In this document: positions 1 to 9,045 of the stretch, in pieces
Position numbering within the stretch: the first letter of the stretch is position 1
How the letters are laid out: each line of letters opens with the position of its first letter
The notes under the pieces: model-generated
What the model saw: only the letters and a program-made list of their open reading frames with translations
The model's database searches: none
Told to the model about the DNA's origin: nothing
Source: Antarcticimicrobium luteum
Lineage (GTDB): Bacteria > Pseudomonadota > Alphaproteobacteria > Rhodobacterales > Rhodobacteraceae
Assembly: GCF_004358185.1 (NCBI RefSeq)
Contig: NZ_SMUV01000066.1
Location: 90,288 to 154,287, forward strand
Direction of reading: 5' to 3'
DNA: 64,000 bases
Position numbers and translations under genes: made by a program

Positions 1-303
1 ACCAGCCCGCTGCTCTCGGTGGCGCTGCTGGCGGTGGTCGGGTTCCTGGGCGGCTATTTCCCGGTGATCATCGCCCATGGCCGGGCTTTCATCCCCGCGC
101 ATCTGGTCGGACGCGGCGTGACGCTGATGAACCTGTTCGGCATCGGCGGGGTCGGCCTGATGCAGTTCGTCACCGGGAGGCTGCATTCCGGATTGTCCGG
201 CGGCGCCGTCACCGCCCCCTATGGCGTAATTTTCGGATTTTTGGCGGTCACCCTGCTGATCGGCACGGTCCTGTACCTGTTCAGCCGCGACAGTCTCGAC
301 TGA
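1..303 (+). CDS. MFS-type transporter, C-terminal end (partial)
   Basis: The reading frame is open from the first base of the window and stops at 301-303, so the gene begins outside. About 100 residues are visible. They form three hydrophobic stretches separated by short polar loops (for example VALLAVVGFLGGYFPVII and YGVIFGFLAVTLLIGTVLYLF), the usual end of a 12-helix major facilitator superfamily carrier. The last residues, SRDSLD, are a short cytoplasmic tail. The substrate cannot be told from this fragment. The family is assigned from the helix pattern and the glycine-rich loop; another multi-helix carrier family is possible. Confidence 0.6.
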   Translation, partial: TSPLLSVALLAVVGFLGGYFPVIIAHGRAFIPAHLVGRGVTLMNLFGIGGVGLMQFVTGRLHSGLSGGAVTAPYGVIFGFLAVTLLIGTVLYLFSRDSLD

Positions 304-384
304 TCCCCCTTTTTTCTTGGACTCAAAGCCTATATGACACCGCAGCCGGTCAAACGACTGGCCGTAAATGCAAGAGAGGATAAT

Positions 385-1407
385 ATGGGTTATCGCGTCG
401 TCGTCGCGGGTGCCACGGGTAACGTGGGCCGCGAAATGCTGAACATCCTGGCCGAGCGCCAGTTCCCGGTGGATGAGATTGCTGCGCTGGCAAGCCGCAA
501 ATCTCTGGGCACTGAGGTGAGCTTCGGCGACAAGACCATCAAGACCCGGGATCTGGACACCTTCGATTTCACCGGCTGGGACATGGCGCTGTTCGCCATC
601 GGCTCGGACGCGACCAAGAAATACGCGCCCAAGGCGGCCGCCGCCGGCTGCGTGGTGATCGACAACAGCTCGCTCTACCGTTACGACCCGGACATTCCGC
701 TGATCGTGCCGGAGGTGAACCCGCAGGCAATCCACGGCTATGCCAAGAAGAACATCATCGCCAACCCCAACTGCTCGACCGCGCAGATGGTGGTGGCGCT
801 GAAACCGCTGCATGACCGCGCGGGGATCAAGCGCGTGGTGGTCTCGACCTACCAGTCGGTCTCCGGCGCCGGCAAGGAGGGGATGGACGAGCTGTGGGAT
901 CAGACCAAGGCAATCTACAACCCCACGTCCGATGTCACGGCAAGGAAATTCACCAAGCAGATCGCCTTTAACGTCATTCCCCATATCGACGTCTTCATGG
1001 AAGACGGCTCGACCAAGGAAGAATGGAAGATGGTCGTCGAAACCAAGAAGATCATCGATCCGAAGATCAAGGTCACGGCAACCTGCGTGCGCGTGCCGGT
1101 CTTTGTCGGCCACGCCGAGGCGATCAACATCGAGTTCGAGGATCACCTCGACGAGGACGAGGCCCGCGACATCCTGCGCGAGGCGCCCGGTATCATGGTG
1201 ATCGACAAGCGCGAAGACGGCGGCTATGTCACCCCGGCCGAATGCGTCGGCGATTTCGCCACCTTCATCAGCCGGATCCGCCAGGACAGCACCATCGACA
1301 ACGGGCTGAACCTGTGGTGCGTCTCTGACAACCTGCGCAAGGGCGCGGCCCTGAACGCGATCCAGATCGCCGAGCTGCTGGGCCGTGAGGTTCTGAAAAA
1401 GGGCTGA
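385..1407 (+). CDS. asd: Aspartate-semialdehyde dehydrogenase
   Basis: This 340-residue enzyme reduces L-aspartyl-4-phosphate to aspartate semialdehyde with NADPH, the branch point to lysine, diaminopimelate (peptidoglycan), threonine and methionine. The N-terminus has the dinucleotide-binding loop VVAGATGNVG (residues 6-15). The active-site cysteine is Cys130 in NPNCST, and the catalytic histidine lies in the VGHAEAINIE stretch. The frame is open from 334, but I chose the ATG at 385 because GAGAGGA lies just upstream and the Rossmann strand starts immediately after it. Length is normal for the family. It is a single-gene unit closed by a strong terminator at 1433-1465. Cytoplasmic; very likely essential. 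Confidence 0.97.
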   Translation: MGYRVVVAGATGNVGREMLNILAERQFPVDEIAALASRKSLGTEVSFGDKTIKTRDLDTFDFTGWDMALFAIGSDATKKYAPKAAAAGCVVIDNSSLYRYDPDIPLIVPEVNPQAIHGYAKKNIIANPNCSTAQMVVALKPLHDRAGIKRVVVSTYQSVSGAGKEGMDELWDQTKAIYNPTSDVTARKFTKQIAFNVIPHIDVFMEDGSTKEEWKMVVETKKIIDPKIKVTATCVRVPVFVGHAEAINIEFEDHLDEDEARDILREAPGIMVIDKREDGGYVTPAECVGDFATFISRIRQDSTIDNGLNLWCVSDNLRKGAALNAIQIAELLGREVLKKG

Positions 1408-1432
1408 TTTCGGCCGATCGAATGCAACAGCC

Positions 1433-1465
1433 AAGGGCGCCCCACCGGGCGCCCTTGTTCTTTTT
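1433..1465 (+). terminator. Rho-independent terminator of asd
   Basis: A 10-bp perfect stem, AAGGGCGCCC (1433-1442) with GGGCGCCCTT (1447-1456), closes a 4-base loop and is followed by a T-rich run to 1465. It lies 25 bases after the asd stop codon and separates asd from the next gene. Confidence 0.92.
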
Positions 1466-1513
1466 CGCACCTTTGCGCACCATTGGTGGCAGACGTTTCA
1501 GAAGGTGTTTTTC

Positions 1514-3151
1514 ATGCGCAAGTTCCTCTGGCTCGCCGCGGCTTTGCCCTCGGTCTGTCTGGCCGATCAATTCGTCCTCGACGCCCCCGTCACCCATGTC
1601 ACGATGCATCCCACCGGGGCCACGGTGGAGCGGCGGGTGCCCTTTTCCATCCCCGCCGGCACGCATGAGCTGATCCTGCGCGGTGCCGATCCCGCCGTGC
1701 CGCTGACCGATCTGCGCCTGTCGGTCGCCGGGGCGATGCTGGAAACCCTCGCGGCGCGGCGCAGCGACCTGCCGCCACGCGCCCCCGCCGAACGCCCCGA
1801 GGTTGCCGCCGCCCGCGCCAAGGTCAAGCGGATCGAGCGCGAGATCCGGGATCTGGAGGATCGCCGCGCCGCCCATCTTCTGGAGGTAGCGGCGGCGCGG
1901 GCAAAGCAGGCTTTCCTTGCCGGGCTGGGCGAGCGTGACGGCATCGCCAGTCAGGACGTGATCAGCCTGCGCGAGATCTCTGCGATGATCGCCGAAGAGA
2001 CCCTGGCCGCGAAAACCAGCGCCCTGGCGGCGCAGCAGGCGGCGCGGGCGCTGGACGATCCGCTGGCGGATCTGACCGTGGCGCTGGAGCGCGCCCGCCA
2101 GGCGCTCGCCGCGCTGGTGCCCGACACCGCCGAACCGGCTGAACTGACGCTGACCGTCACCGCCCCGGCACCGGCCGAGGGACAAGTCACGGTCAGCTAT
2201 CTGACCCCCGAGGCGATGTGGCAACCCGGCTACGAGGCGCGGCTGACCCGGGGCGAGCGGCCGCGGCTGGTGCTGTCCCGCGTGGCCTGGGTGGCGCAGG
2301 ACGGCGGCGAGACCTGGCGCGACGTGGCGCTGCGGCTCTCCACGGTGGACCCCGAGGCGCCGACCGATCCGTCGGTGATCCTCCCGCTCCGCCGCCGGAT
2401 CACCGAACGGCGCGAGGAAAAGAGCCTGGGCCGGGCCGAGATGTCCGGCGCCGCACCCGAGCCGATGGTCGAGCCGATGGTCGAAGTCCAGGCCGACATA
2501 GGCTCGCTTGCCGCGGTGGGCGCGGCGCTGGACGGGATCAGCGTCACCTATGATTATCCGCGGCCGGTCACGCTGGCGCCGGGCACCGACGCGGTGCGTA
2601 TCCCGCTGGGCGAGATCGCGCTGGACGCCGAGGTCTTTGCCCGCGCCACACCGCGCCACGACGAAACCGCCTTTGTCGCCGCCGGCTTCACCAATGACAC
2701 GCAGGAGATCCTGCTGCCCTCGGACCGGGTGCACCTTTATCTGGACGGGACTTTCGTCGGGCTTGGCCGGATGCCGATAATCGCGGCGGGCGAGGAAACC
2801 GAACTGTCCTTCGGGCCAATCGAGGGATTGCGGCTGAAAACCGTGGTCACCGGGCGCAACGAGGGCGACCGCGGTGTGCTGTCGAAATCGAACGAGCTGA
2901 CCGAGGCGCGCACGTTCGAGGTCGCCAACCTGACCGGCACCGAATGGCAGGTCAGGCTGCGCGACCGGGTGCCCTATTCCGAACAGGAGGATCTGGTGAT
3001 CGACTGGACCGCCACGCCGCGTCCCGAGACGCGCGATGTGGACGGCCGGCGCGGGGTGCTGGAGTGGCGGTTCCCCCTGGCGCCGGGCGCGCAGCAGGCG
3101 ATCCGGCTGGAGCAGAGGCTGACCTGGCCGGACGGCTACGAGCTGCGCTGA
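1514..3151 (+). CDS. DUF4139 (MuiA-like) exported protein
   Basis: This 545-residue protein starts with a signal peptide (MRKFLWLAAALPSVCLA, likely cut before DQF). An N-terminal DUF4140-like part (residues about 20-60) is followed by an alanine- and arginine-rich coiled-coil segment (about 90-210) and a long beta-rich DUF4139 part with the typical stretch VTVSYLTPEAMWQPGYEARL. The family includes mucoidy inhibitor MuiA-like proteins; its biochemical role is not known. The frame opens with a GTG at 1505, but ATG 1514 is preferred: AGAAGG lies 8 bases upstream and it gives a clean signal peptide. Probably periplasmic. Single gene between the asd terminator and the convergent carbonic anhydrase. 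Confidence 0.85.
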   Translation: MRKFLWLAAALPSVCLADQFVLDAPVTHVTMHPTGATVERRVPFSIPAGTHELILRGADPAVPLTDLRLSVAGAMLETLAARRSDLPPRAPAERPEVAAARAKVKRIEREIRDLEDRRAAHLLEVAAARAKQAFLAGLGERDGIASQDVISLREISAMIAEETLAAKTSALAAQQAARALDDPLADLTVALERARQALAALVPDTAEPAELTLTVTAPAPAEGQVTVSYLTPEAMWQPGYEARLTRGERPRLVLSRVAWVAQDGGETWRDVALRLSTVDPEAPTDPSVILPLRRRITERREEKSLGRAEMSGAAPEPMVEPMVEVQADIGSLAAVGAALDGISVTYDYPRPVTLAPGTDAVRIPLGEIALDAEVFARATPRHDETAFVAAGFTNDTQEILLPSDRVHLYLDGTFVGLGRMPIIAAGEETELSFGPIEGLRLKTVVTGRNEGDRGVLSKSNELTEARTFEVANLTGTEWQVRLRDRVPYSEQEDLVIDWTATPRPETRDVDGRRGVLEWRFPLAPGAQQAIRLEQRLTWPDGYELR

Positions 3152-3183
3152 GGCGCCGCCCGTCGCCTGCCGCTGTCGGCGGC

Positions 3184-3834
3184 TCAGACCGGAGCGAACG
3201 CCTTGGCCTTGGTGTCGTAGTATTCCAGCCCGCCCTCGCCGATGTCGGTCCAGAGCCCATGCAGGCTGAGCGAGCCCTCCTCGACCGCCTCGGCGATGAA
3301 GGGAAAGGTCATCAGGTTCGCCAGAGATGCCAGCACCGACTGGCGTTCAAAGGCGCGGGCCTGCTCTGCGTCGTCGCTGATGTCGGAAACAAGGTCGTAT
3401 TTCGGACGCAGGATATCCATCCAGCGGCCGACAAAGCTTTCCTTGCGCTCCAGCTCCGGCGCGAGGCCCTTGCACATGTCGATGCAGCCCTGCACGCCGC
3501 CGCACTGGGAATGTCCCAGCACCATCAGATGCGCCACCTTCAGCACCGTCACCGCGTATTCGATGGTCGCCGAGGTGCCGTGATGATCGCCGTCCGGCTC
3601 ATAGGGCGGCACCAGATTGGCGATATTGCGGTGGATAAAGAACTCGCCCTGATCGGCGCCGAAGATCGAGGTCACATGCACCCGGCTGTCGCAGCAGGAA
3701 ATGACCATCGCCCGGGGTCGCTGCCCCTCGGTTGCCAGGCGGCGGTACCAGCTGCGGTTCTCCGAATAGGTCGTGGCCTTCCATCCCTGATACCGCTGGA
3801 CCAGATAGCTGGGCAAAGGTTTGGCGAATTCCAT
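3184..3834 (-). CDS. Beta-class carbonic anhydrase
   Basis: This 216-residue zinc enzyme interconverts CO2 and bicarbonate. The first zinc motif is CCDSR (residues 47-51: Cys47 ligand, Asp49 and Arg51 the gating pair) and the second is GHSQCGG (around residue 108: His and Cys ligands). The second, minus-strand ATG of the overlapping pair ATGCATG is the start in this frame, with AGGGGA 7 bases upstream; the first ATG is out of frame and gives only a shadow ORF. It is convergent with the DUF4139 gene (32 bp between stops). Cytoplasmic. It probably supplies bicarbonate for carboxylases such as the AccD-containing enzyme, but that link is general knowledge, not shown here. Confidence 0.95.
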   Translation of the reverse strand: MEFAKPLPSYLVQRYQGWKATTYSENRSWYRRLATEGQRPRAMVISCCDSRVHVTSIFGADQGEFFIHRNIANLVPPYEPDGDHHGTSATIEYAVTVLKVAHLMVLGHSQCGGVQGCIDMCKGLAPELERKESFVGRWMDILRPKYDLVSDISDDAEQARAFERQSVLASLANLMTFPFIAEAVEEGSLSLHGLWTDIGEGGLEYYDTKAKAFAPV

Positions 3835-3987
3835 GCATAATCCCCTGCTTGGTTTCATCCGGTCATCAGATAGTCGGAATTCCCACAAAATTCGAGGGAT
3901 TATGCGCGTTCCCCTGAAACCTTTTGCAAACCTGTCCGCCCGAGGATGAGGGCGGGTGACAGTCGTATCGGACGAGCGGAGGATGGG

Positions 3988-4368
3988 ATGGGTGTGGTTC
4001 TCTCCCTCAAAAAGGCGGAACAAATTCAACTGGATCAGGCCAGGTTGCTTGTGCTGGACCGCAAGCTGGGCCGGGACGGGGCCGACACGGTGATCGGCCG
4101 GGCCAGCCGCGAGCTCTCTGCGCGGATGACCCGCTGCGACCGGCTGTGGGAGGCCGGCGACATGATCGGGCTGCGCAAATGCGCCCGCTCGATGATCGCG
4201 ATCGCCGATCAGGCCGGAATGACGAATCTCGCCCGGGTGGCGCAGGATGTGACCGAGGCGGCGGATCAACGCGATCTCGTGGCGCTGGCCGCCACGTTGT
4301 CGCGTCTGCGCCGGGTCGGCGAAAGCTCGCTCCGCGCGGTCTGGAGGGCACGGGGCGCGATGGTCTGA
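3988..4368 (+). CDS. Small helical hypothetical protein
   Basis: This 126-residue protein has no family I recognise. It is rich in Ala, Arg and Leu, has no membrane segment or signal peptide, and should be nearly all helical. The conserved-looking core is the stretch LWEAGDMIGLRKCARSMIAI followed by ADQAGMTNLARVAQDV. Start chosen at 3988: GGAGG lies 5 bases upstream, and the longer frame from 3946 has no ribosome site. It stands alone between the carbonic anhydrase (divergent) and the aminopeptidase gene (115 bp downstream). Codon use matches its neighbours, so it is likely a real gene. Size and helix pattern resemble small regulatory or histidine-phosphotransfer-like proteins, but I see no convincing phospho-His motif. 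Confidence 0.7.
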   Translation: MGVVLSLKKAEQIQLDQARLLVLDRKLGRDGADTVIGRASRELSARMTRCDRLWEAGDMIGLRKCARSMIAIADQAGMTNLARVAQDVTEAADQRDLVALAATLSRLRRVGESSLRAVWRARGAMV

Positions 4369-4483
4369 GCAGGGCACTGAAAGGGGCACTGACAAGGGCT
4401 CCGGCAGGGGCTTGCAAGGGGCTTGCGGCTGCCGGCGGGAGGAATAGTCTGCCCCCACCCAGCCCAGAATGCGAGAGCCCCGA

Positions 4484-5866
4484 ATGACCCCCAGATTTGC
4501 CGCCGCCGACAGCCGCGCCCTGCCTCTCCACGTGATCGAACAACTGGCGCTGGAGGACTGGCTGGCCCCGCAGACCGACGCGGTGCAACGTTGGGTCGAG
4601 GCCAACGGCTTTACCGGGGCGCAGGCGCAGGCCCTGGTGATCCCCGGCCCCGATGGCGCACCGGCCATGGCGCTGGCTGGCTACGGCGATGCCGCTCAGC
4701 GGGCACGGCGGCGATTCGTTCTGGCCGGGGCGGCCAAGGCGCTGCCGCAGGGCACATATCGCATCGCCTCGGGCCTTGCGGGTCAGGTGCTCGAGACCGA
4801 GGCCCTTGGCTGGCTGATCGGCGGCTACGGGTTCGGCCGCTACCGCAAGCGCGCGGCAGAGGCCCGCAACCTGATCGCGCCCGAGGGCGTCGACGCCGCC
4901 CGGATCGAGGCGATGGCAGCGGCCGAATGGCTGACCCGCGACCTGATCAACACCCCCGCCGCCGACATGGGCCCGGAGGAGCTGGAGACGGCGGCGCGGA
5001 CGCTGGCAGAGACCTTTGGCGCTAGCCTTGAAACCGTCGAGGGCGACGACCTGCTGGCGCGGAATTTCCCGATGATCCATACCGTCGGCCGCGCCTCGAC
5101 CCGCGCGCCGCGGTTGATCGACATGCGCTGGGGCACGGCGGGGCCGAAACTGACGCTGGTGGGCAAGGGCGTGTGTTTCGATACCGGCGGGCTGGACATC
5201 AAGCCCGCCAGCAGCATGGCGCTGATGAAAAAGGACATGGGCGGGGCGGCCACGGTGCTGGGTCTGGCGCGGATGATCATGGCGCTGGGTCTGCCGGTGC
5301 AGCTGCGGGTGCTGATCCCGGCGGTGGAGAACGCGATTGCCGGCAATGCGTTCCGGCCCGGCGACATCCTGACCTCGCGCAAGGGTCTGACCGTCGAGAT
5401 CAACAACACCGATGCCGAGGGGCGGTTGGTGCTGGCCGACGCACTGGCCCTGGCGGAAGAGGGCGCGCCGGACCTGATCGTCTCGATGGCGACGCTGACC
5501 GGGGCCGCGCGGGTCGCGGTGGGCGGCGATCTGGCGCCCTATTTCACCGATGACGAGGATGCGGCGCAGGCGCTGGCCGCAGCCGGGGCACGGGTTGCCG
5601 ATCCGGTCTGGCGGCTGCCGTTTCATGACCCCTATGAGCTGACGATCGAGCCTGGCGTCGCCGATCTGGACAATGCGCCGAGCGGCGGCATGGCCGGGGC
5701 GATCACCGCCGCGCTGTTCCTGCGCCGCTTTGCCGGTGACGCGCGCTATATCCATTTCGACATCTATGCCTGGAGCGCCGCCGACGCCCCCGGACGGACC
5801 AAGGGCGGCTTTGGCCAGGGCGCGCGCGCGGTGCTGGAGGCGCTGCCGGCGCTGCTGAAGCTGTGA
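4484..5866 (+). CDS. M17 leucyl aminopeptidase family protein
   Basis: This 460-residue cytosolic metallo-aminopeptidase has both M17 signatures: KGVCFDTGGLDIKP from Lys228 (metal-binding Lys and Asp) and NTDAEGR at residues 308-314 (metal-binding Asp310 and Glu312, catalytic Arg314). The first 170 residues are the variable N-terminal domain. Such enzymes remove N-terminal residues from peptides using two metal ions, normally as hexamers. ATG 4484 is preferred over 4469; neither has a strong ribosome site. The last codons overlap the next gene (GTGA), so the two are translationally coupled, suggesting a joint role in peptide turnover. Sequence divergence from classical PepA means substrate preference is unknown. 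Confidence 0.93.
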   Translation: MTPRFAAADSRALPLHVIEQLALEDWLAPQTDAVQRWVEANGFTGAQAQALVIPGPDGAPAMALAGYGDAAQRARRRFVLAGAAKALPQGTYRIASGLAGQVLETEALGWLIGGYGFGRYRKRAAEARNLIAPEGVDAARIEAMAAAEWLTRDLINTPAADMGPEELETAARTLAETFGASLETVEGDDLLARNFPMIHTVGRASTRAPRLIDMRWGTAGPKLTLVGKGVCFDTGGLDIKPASSMALMKKDMGGAATVLGLARMIMALGLPVQLRVLIPAVENAIAGNAFRPGDILTSRKGLTVEINNTDAEGRLVLADALALAEEGAPDLIVSMATLTGAARVAVGGDLAPYFTDDEDAAQALAAAGARVADPVWRLPFHDPYELTIEPGVADLDNAPSGGMAGAITAALFLRRFAGDARYIHFDIYAWSAADAPGRTKGGFGQGARAVLEALPALLKL

Positions 5867-6720
5867 CCGACCGCCGCCGCCTGCGTTTCAACGGGCGCAT
5901 CGCCCATGACAGCCTGCGGGGCCAGGTCGAGGCGGCGCGGTTCACCCCCGGCGATCCCTGCGCGGTCGCCACCCCGCGCGCGACGATCTTTGCCAGCGCC
6001 GAGGGCGGCGCGCGCGACCGCGAACTGGTTCTGGGTGAAGGGTTCACCGTGCTCGACTGGGGCGGGCCGATGGCCTTCGGCTTTGCCACGCGCGACGGTC
6101 ATGCCGGCTGGATCGAGGCCGCCGCGCTCTGGCCCGGCGCGCCGGAGCCGACCCACCGGGTCTGCGTGCGCCACAGCTATGCCAAGGCGCGGCCCGAGCT
6201 GAAGACGCGGGATGAGGCGTTCTGGCTGTCCCATGGCGCGCGGGTCACGGTCACCGAGGTGCGGGGCGCCTGGTCCCGCATCGCCGCCCGCAGCCGCAAC
6301 GGTCCGCGTGTGCTCTGGCTGCCCTCGGCGCATCTGGCCCCCATCGACACCGTAGAGCGCAGCCCGGCGACGGTCGCCGTGCTCTATCTCGGCACCCCCT
6401 ATCTCTGGGGCGGCAATTCGTCGTTCGGGATCGACTGTTCGGGGCTGGTTCAGGCGGCCTGCCTCGCCTGCGGCATCCCCTGTCCTGGCGACAGCGACCA
6501 GCAAGAGGCCGAGCTAGGCCACTCCCTGCCCGAAGGCACCCCGCCGCAACCCGGCGACCTGCTGTTCTGGAGGGGGCATGTGGCGTTGGTTGTGGATGCC
6601 GAAACGCTGATCCATGCCAACGCCCATCACATGGCGGTGGCCCATGAGCCGGTCACCCGAGCCATCGCGCGAATCGCGGCGCAGGGCGACGGGCCGGTGA
6701 CCGCGCACAAGCGGCTTTGA
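5863..6720 (+). CDS. NlpC/P60 family hydrolase with SH3-like N-terminus
   Basis: This 285-residue protein begins at a GTG that overlaps the stop of the aminopeptidase gene. The C-terminal NlpC/P60 domain has catalytic Cys192 in GIDCSGLVQ, His239 in RGHVALVVD and a polar third residue near IHANAHH. The first 160 residues look like two bacterial SH3 domains (for example VRHSYAKARPELKTRDEAFW). Family members cut gamma-D-glutamyl-diaminopimelate bonds in cell-wall peptides. No signal peptide is visible, so it probably acts in the cytoplasm on recycled muropeptides, which fits coupling to a cytosolic aminopeptidase. This architecture resembles dipeptidyl-peptidase VI-type enzymes; the recycling role is inference. 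Confidence 0.9.
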   Translation: MTDRRRLRFNGRIAHDSLRGQVEAARFTPGDPCAVATPRATIFASAEGGARDRELVLGEGFTVLDWGGPMAFGFATRDGHAGWIEAAALWPGAPEPTHRVCVRHSYAKARPELKTRDEAFWLSHGARVTVTEVRGAWSRIAARSRNGPRVLWLPSAHLAPIDTVERSPATVAVLYLGTPYLWGGNSSFGIDCSGLVQAACLACGIPCPGDSDQQEAELGHSLPEGTPPQPGDLLFWRGHVALVVDAETLIHANAHHMAVAHEPVTRAIARIAAQGDGPVTAHKRL

Positions 6721-6759
6721 CCCTGCCTCAATCTGCGCCTCGCCCCCCTGCTCCGCGCC

Positions 6760-7104
6760 CTAGTCGACCACGCGGATCAGCTTGCGTTCCAGCACCCGCA
6801 GCACGGTCTTCAGGTCATGGCCGCGCTTGAGGATCTGGCCATCCATGCCGACAACCGCGTATTGCCCCTGCTTGCTGCGCAGCCTCGGGCGTTTCTCGAT
6901 CCGGTAGAGCGGATGTTCGGCGGTGCGGCGAAACACCGAGAACACTGCCATGTCGCGCAGACAGGAAATGCCATAGTCGCGCCATTCGCCGGCGGCCACC
7001 ATGCGGCCATAGACGGACAGGATGACGGAAAGTTCCCGGCGATCAAAGGCGACCTGGGCCGGGGCGGAGCCTTGGGAATACCCGCTGGGCGTCTGCATGT
7101 TCAT
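6760..7104 (-). CDS. DUF2794 domain protein
   Basis: This 114-residue soluble protein matches the pattern of DUF2794, a small family of unknown function common in Alphaproteobacteria. Recognisable parts are FDRRELSVILSVYGRMVAAGEWRDY cut short here, then CLRDMAVFSVFRRTAEHPLYRI and a basic stretch EKRPRLRSKQGQY. The N-terminal 20 residues are polar and likely disordered. The start at 7104 has a second in-frame ATG two codons later (MNM). It is convergent with the NlpC gene and codirectional with imuB, whose stop lies 76 bp upstream, but it probably has its own promoter in that gap. Confidence 0.85.
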   Translation of the reverse strand: MNMQTPSGYSQGSAPAQVAFDRRELSVILSVYGRMVAAGEWRDYGISCLRDMAVFSVFRRTAEHPLYRIEKRPRLRSKQGQYAVVGMDGQILKRGHDLKTVLRVLERKLIRVVD

Positions 7105-7180
7105 GGCGTCAGGTTACGCGTTCTTTCCATCAAATCAAGCTTTTCGCCAAATCCGGCGCCATGAAAGATCAGGCGAAAGA

Positions 7181-8833
7181 TCAGGCGAACTGTCCCTGGC
7201 AGAACCACCCCGGAGACAGGGCCGCGCCATGGGCATAGAACAACCACAGCCGGTCGCCGTCCCGGGTGGTGACCGCCCAGTAATCGCGCACCCCGCTGCG
7301 CCAGGCGGGCTCGTCCAGCCACCATTCGGGCGCGATCCGCTCCGGCCCTGTGGCCGCGGCCGGGGTCCGGTCGCGCCCGCGCCAGCGAAAGGCCGCAGGC
7401 AGCTCCGGCGCGTCGGGGGCGATCACCGGCTCGGGCGGCCAGAGCAGCAGCGGGCGCGGCGTGGGGGGGGCGGGCCAGCCCGCCGCCGGCTCGGACCAGG
7501 CGGCGGCCAGCACCTGCGCGGTTTTTTCGGGGATGTGGCTGGCGGCCGGGTGGCGGCGGGTGATCGCCTCCATCCCCACCCGCGCGCCCAGCCGCCCCAG
7601 CAGATCGTCCAGCGCCGCGCCCCCCACCAGACGGTCGCGCACCGCCTGCCCCGCCTGCATATGGCCCGTGGCGGTGCGGGCATGGATCGGCTCGACCTGC
7701 ACCGCCTCCAGCCGCAGCATGTCGATGCCGAAGCCCGCGTCGATGCCGTCGAGCTTCAGCTCCAGCAGCGGGCGGATGCGGTCCGGGTCGTGGCCGGGTC
7801 GGGCCAACCCCACGATGACCACTTCGGTGGCGCGGTCGGTTCGGTGCGCCTCCAGCCGGAGCTGCCGCGCGCCCTGCCCCGCCGCCTCCAGCCCGGCGCA
7901 GAGCCGGGGCAGCATCCGGTCGATCCCGGCCAGCAGATCATCCTTGAGCCCGATCGGCTCGGGCAGGGTGAGCCGCACGGCGAACCGCCGCTCCGGGCGC
8001 GCCGGCGACACCGGCTCGGGCGCGCTGCCCATGGCCTGGTCCAGACGGTGCACCAGCCCCTTGCCGAACCGCCGCGCCAGCCCGGCGCGGGGCTGACCCA
8101 GCAGATCGCCGATCCGCCGCAGCCCGAGCCGGTTCAACTGCGCCACCACCTCCGGCTCCAGCCGCAGTGCCGCCACCGGCAGCGGCGAGAGCGCGCCATA
8201 GGTCTTGCCCGGCGGGGCGATCCGGGTGCCGCCGCCCACCGCCGCAACCGCAGGCGCCGCGCCGCCCCTGGTCCAGTGCCGCCGCTTGCCGGCGCGGGCG
8301 CGGGTGGCGCGCGCCTCCTGGTCGATGGCATCGCCCGAGCGGCCCGATCCGGCGACCTGCCCGGCGAACCGCGCCAGCGCCCAGGCCGCGCCCGGCGTAT
8401 CCGCCAGCCCCGCCCGCAGGCTCAGCCCCATCGCGGCGCAATCGGCCTCGACCTGCTCCAGAAGCGCCGGCTCGCCACCGAACAGATGTGTGCAGCCGGT
8501 CAGATCAAGGATCAGCCCGTCCGGCGCCTCTCCCGCCACCCAGGGGCTGAACTTGCCCGCCCAGCGCCGCAGCGCGGCCAGGACCGCCGCCTCGCCCGCA
8601 GGGTCGCGGGGCCGGGTCGCAAGCCCCGCGCACAGCGCATGCGCATCGCGCAGCGGCTGGCCGACCCAGAGCCCGGCCGCCTCCGCCACCGCGTCCAGCG
8701 CCGCGATCTGCTGGGCGTTGCCGCGCTCCTCGACCACGGCCAGCGGCCCCTCCAGCGCCCCGCGGGCAACACGTAACGCCCGCTCGGCGGCAAGGCGGGG
8801 GAACCACAGGGACAGGATCCGGCGTTTCGACAT
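7181..8833 (-). CDS. imuB: ImuB-type Y-family polymerase-like mutagenesis protein
   Basis: This 550-residue protein starts MSKRRILSLWFPRLAAERAL, typical of ImuB, a Y-family polymerase relative that bridges the beta clamp and the error-prone polymerase DnaE2 during SOS mutagenesis. In known ImuB proteins the catalytic acidic residues are lost. Here the second catalytic region reads APDGLILDLTGCTHLFGGE. A fingers/little-finger part and a C-terminal ImuB tail follow. A perfect LexA box (8846-8860) lies 13 bases before the start, so control by DNA damage is expected. In many Alphaproteobacteria the order is imuA-imuB-dnaE2. Here no imuA precedes imuB, because a divergent adhC does, and dnaE2 is 25 kb away. 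Confidence 0.92.
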   Translation of the reverse strand: MSKRRILSLWFPRLAAERALRVARGALEGPLAVVEERGNAQQIAALDAVAEAAGLWVGQPLRDAHALCAGLATRPRDPAGEAAVLAALRRWAGKFSPWVAGEAPDGLILDLTGCTHLFGGEPALLEQVEADCAAMGLSLRAGLADTPGAAWALARFAGQVAGSGRSGDAIDQEARATRARAGKRRHWTRGGAAPAVAAVGGGTRIAPPGKTYGALSPLPVAALRLEPEVVAQLNRLGLRRIGDLLGQPRAGLARRFGKGLVHRLDQAMGSAPEPVSPARPERRFAVRLTLPEPIGLKDDLLAGIDRMLPRLCAGLEAAGQGARQLRLEAHRTDRATEVVIVGLARPGHDPDRIRPLLELKLDGIDAGFGIDMLRLEAVQVEPIHARTATGHMQAGQAVRDRLVGGAALDDLLGRLGARVGMEAITRRHPAASHIPEKTAQVLAAAWSEPAAGWPAPPTPRPLLLWPPEPVIAPDAPELPAAFRWRGRDRTPAAATGPERIAPEWWLDEPAWRSGVRDYWAVTTRDGDRLWLFYAHGAALSPGWFCQGQFA

Positions 8834-8845
8834 GGCGGCATCTTT

Positions 8846-8860
8846 GTTCTCTTTTTGTTC
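8846..8860 (-). promoter_or_regulatory. LexA (SOS) box of imuB
   Basis: The plus strand reads GTTC-TCTTTTT-GTTC, an exact match to the direct-repeat LexA box GTTC-N7-GTTC known for Alphaproteobacteria. It sits between the imuB start codon (8833) and an AT-rich stretch with TATAAT at 8867-8872, a position where LexA would block transcription toward imuB. The same AT-rich stretch could serve a promoter for adhC on the other strand. Confidence 0.88.
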
Positions 8861-9045
8861 CTCTTATATAATCGCCGTTCCGCAGGAGTCGAGCCGCAGC
8901 ACCGCCACAGGCGGATTGGCGCAGGCCCGGCCGGAACGGTCGGTTTCAGAGGCGCAAAGATCGGCCCAGGCGCATGGAATGGGCGTTGAAACCCGGCCCG
9001 CTTTGCCGCAGGGTCTGGAACAAATCTGATTGGAGGTAGTGACCC

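Noticed and set aside
7168..7191. 12-bp tandem duplication (GATCAGGCGAA-M twice) at the imuB stop
   Set aside because: Too short and single; no sign of a regulatory or mobile element.
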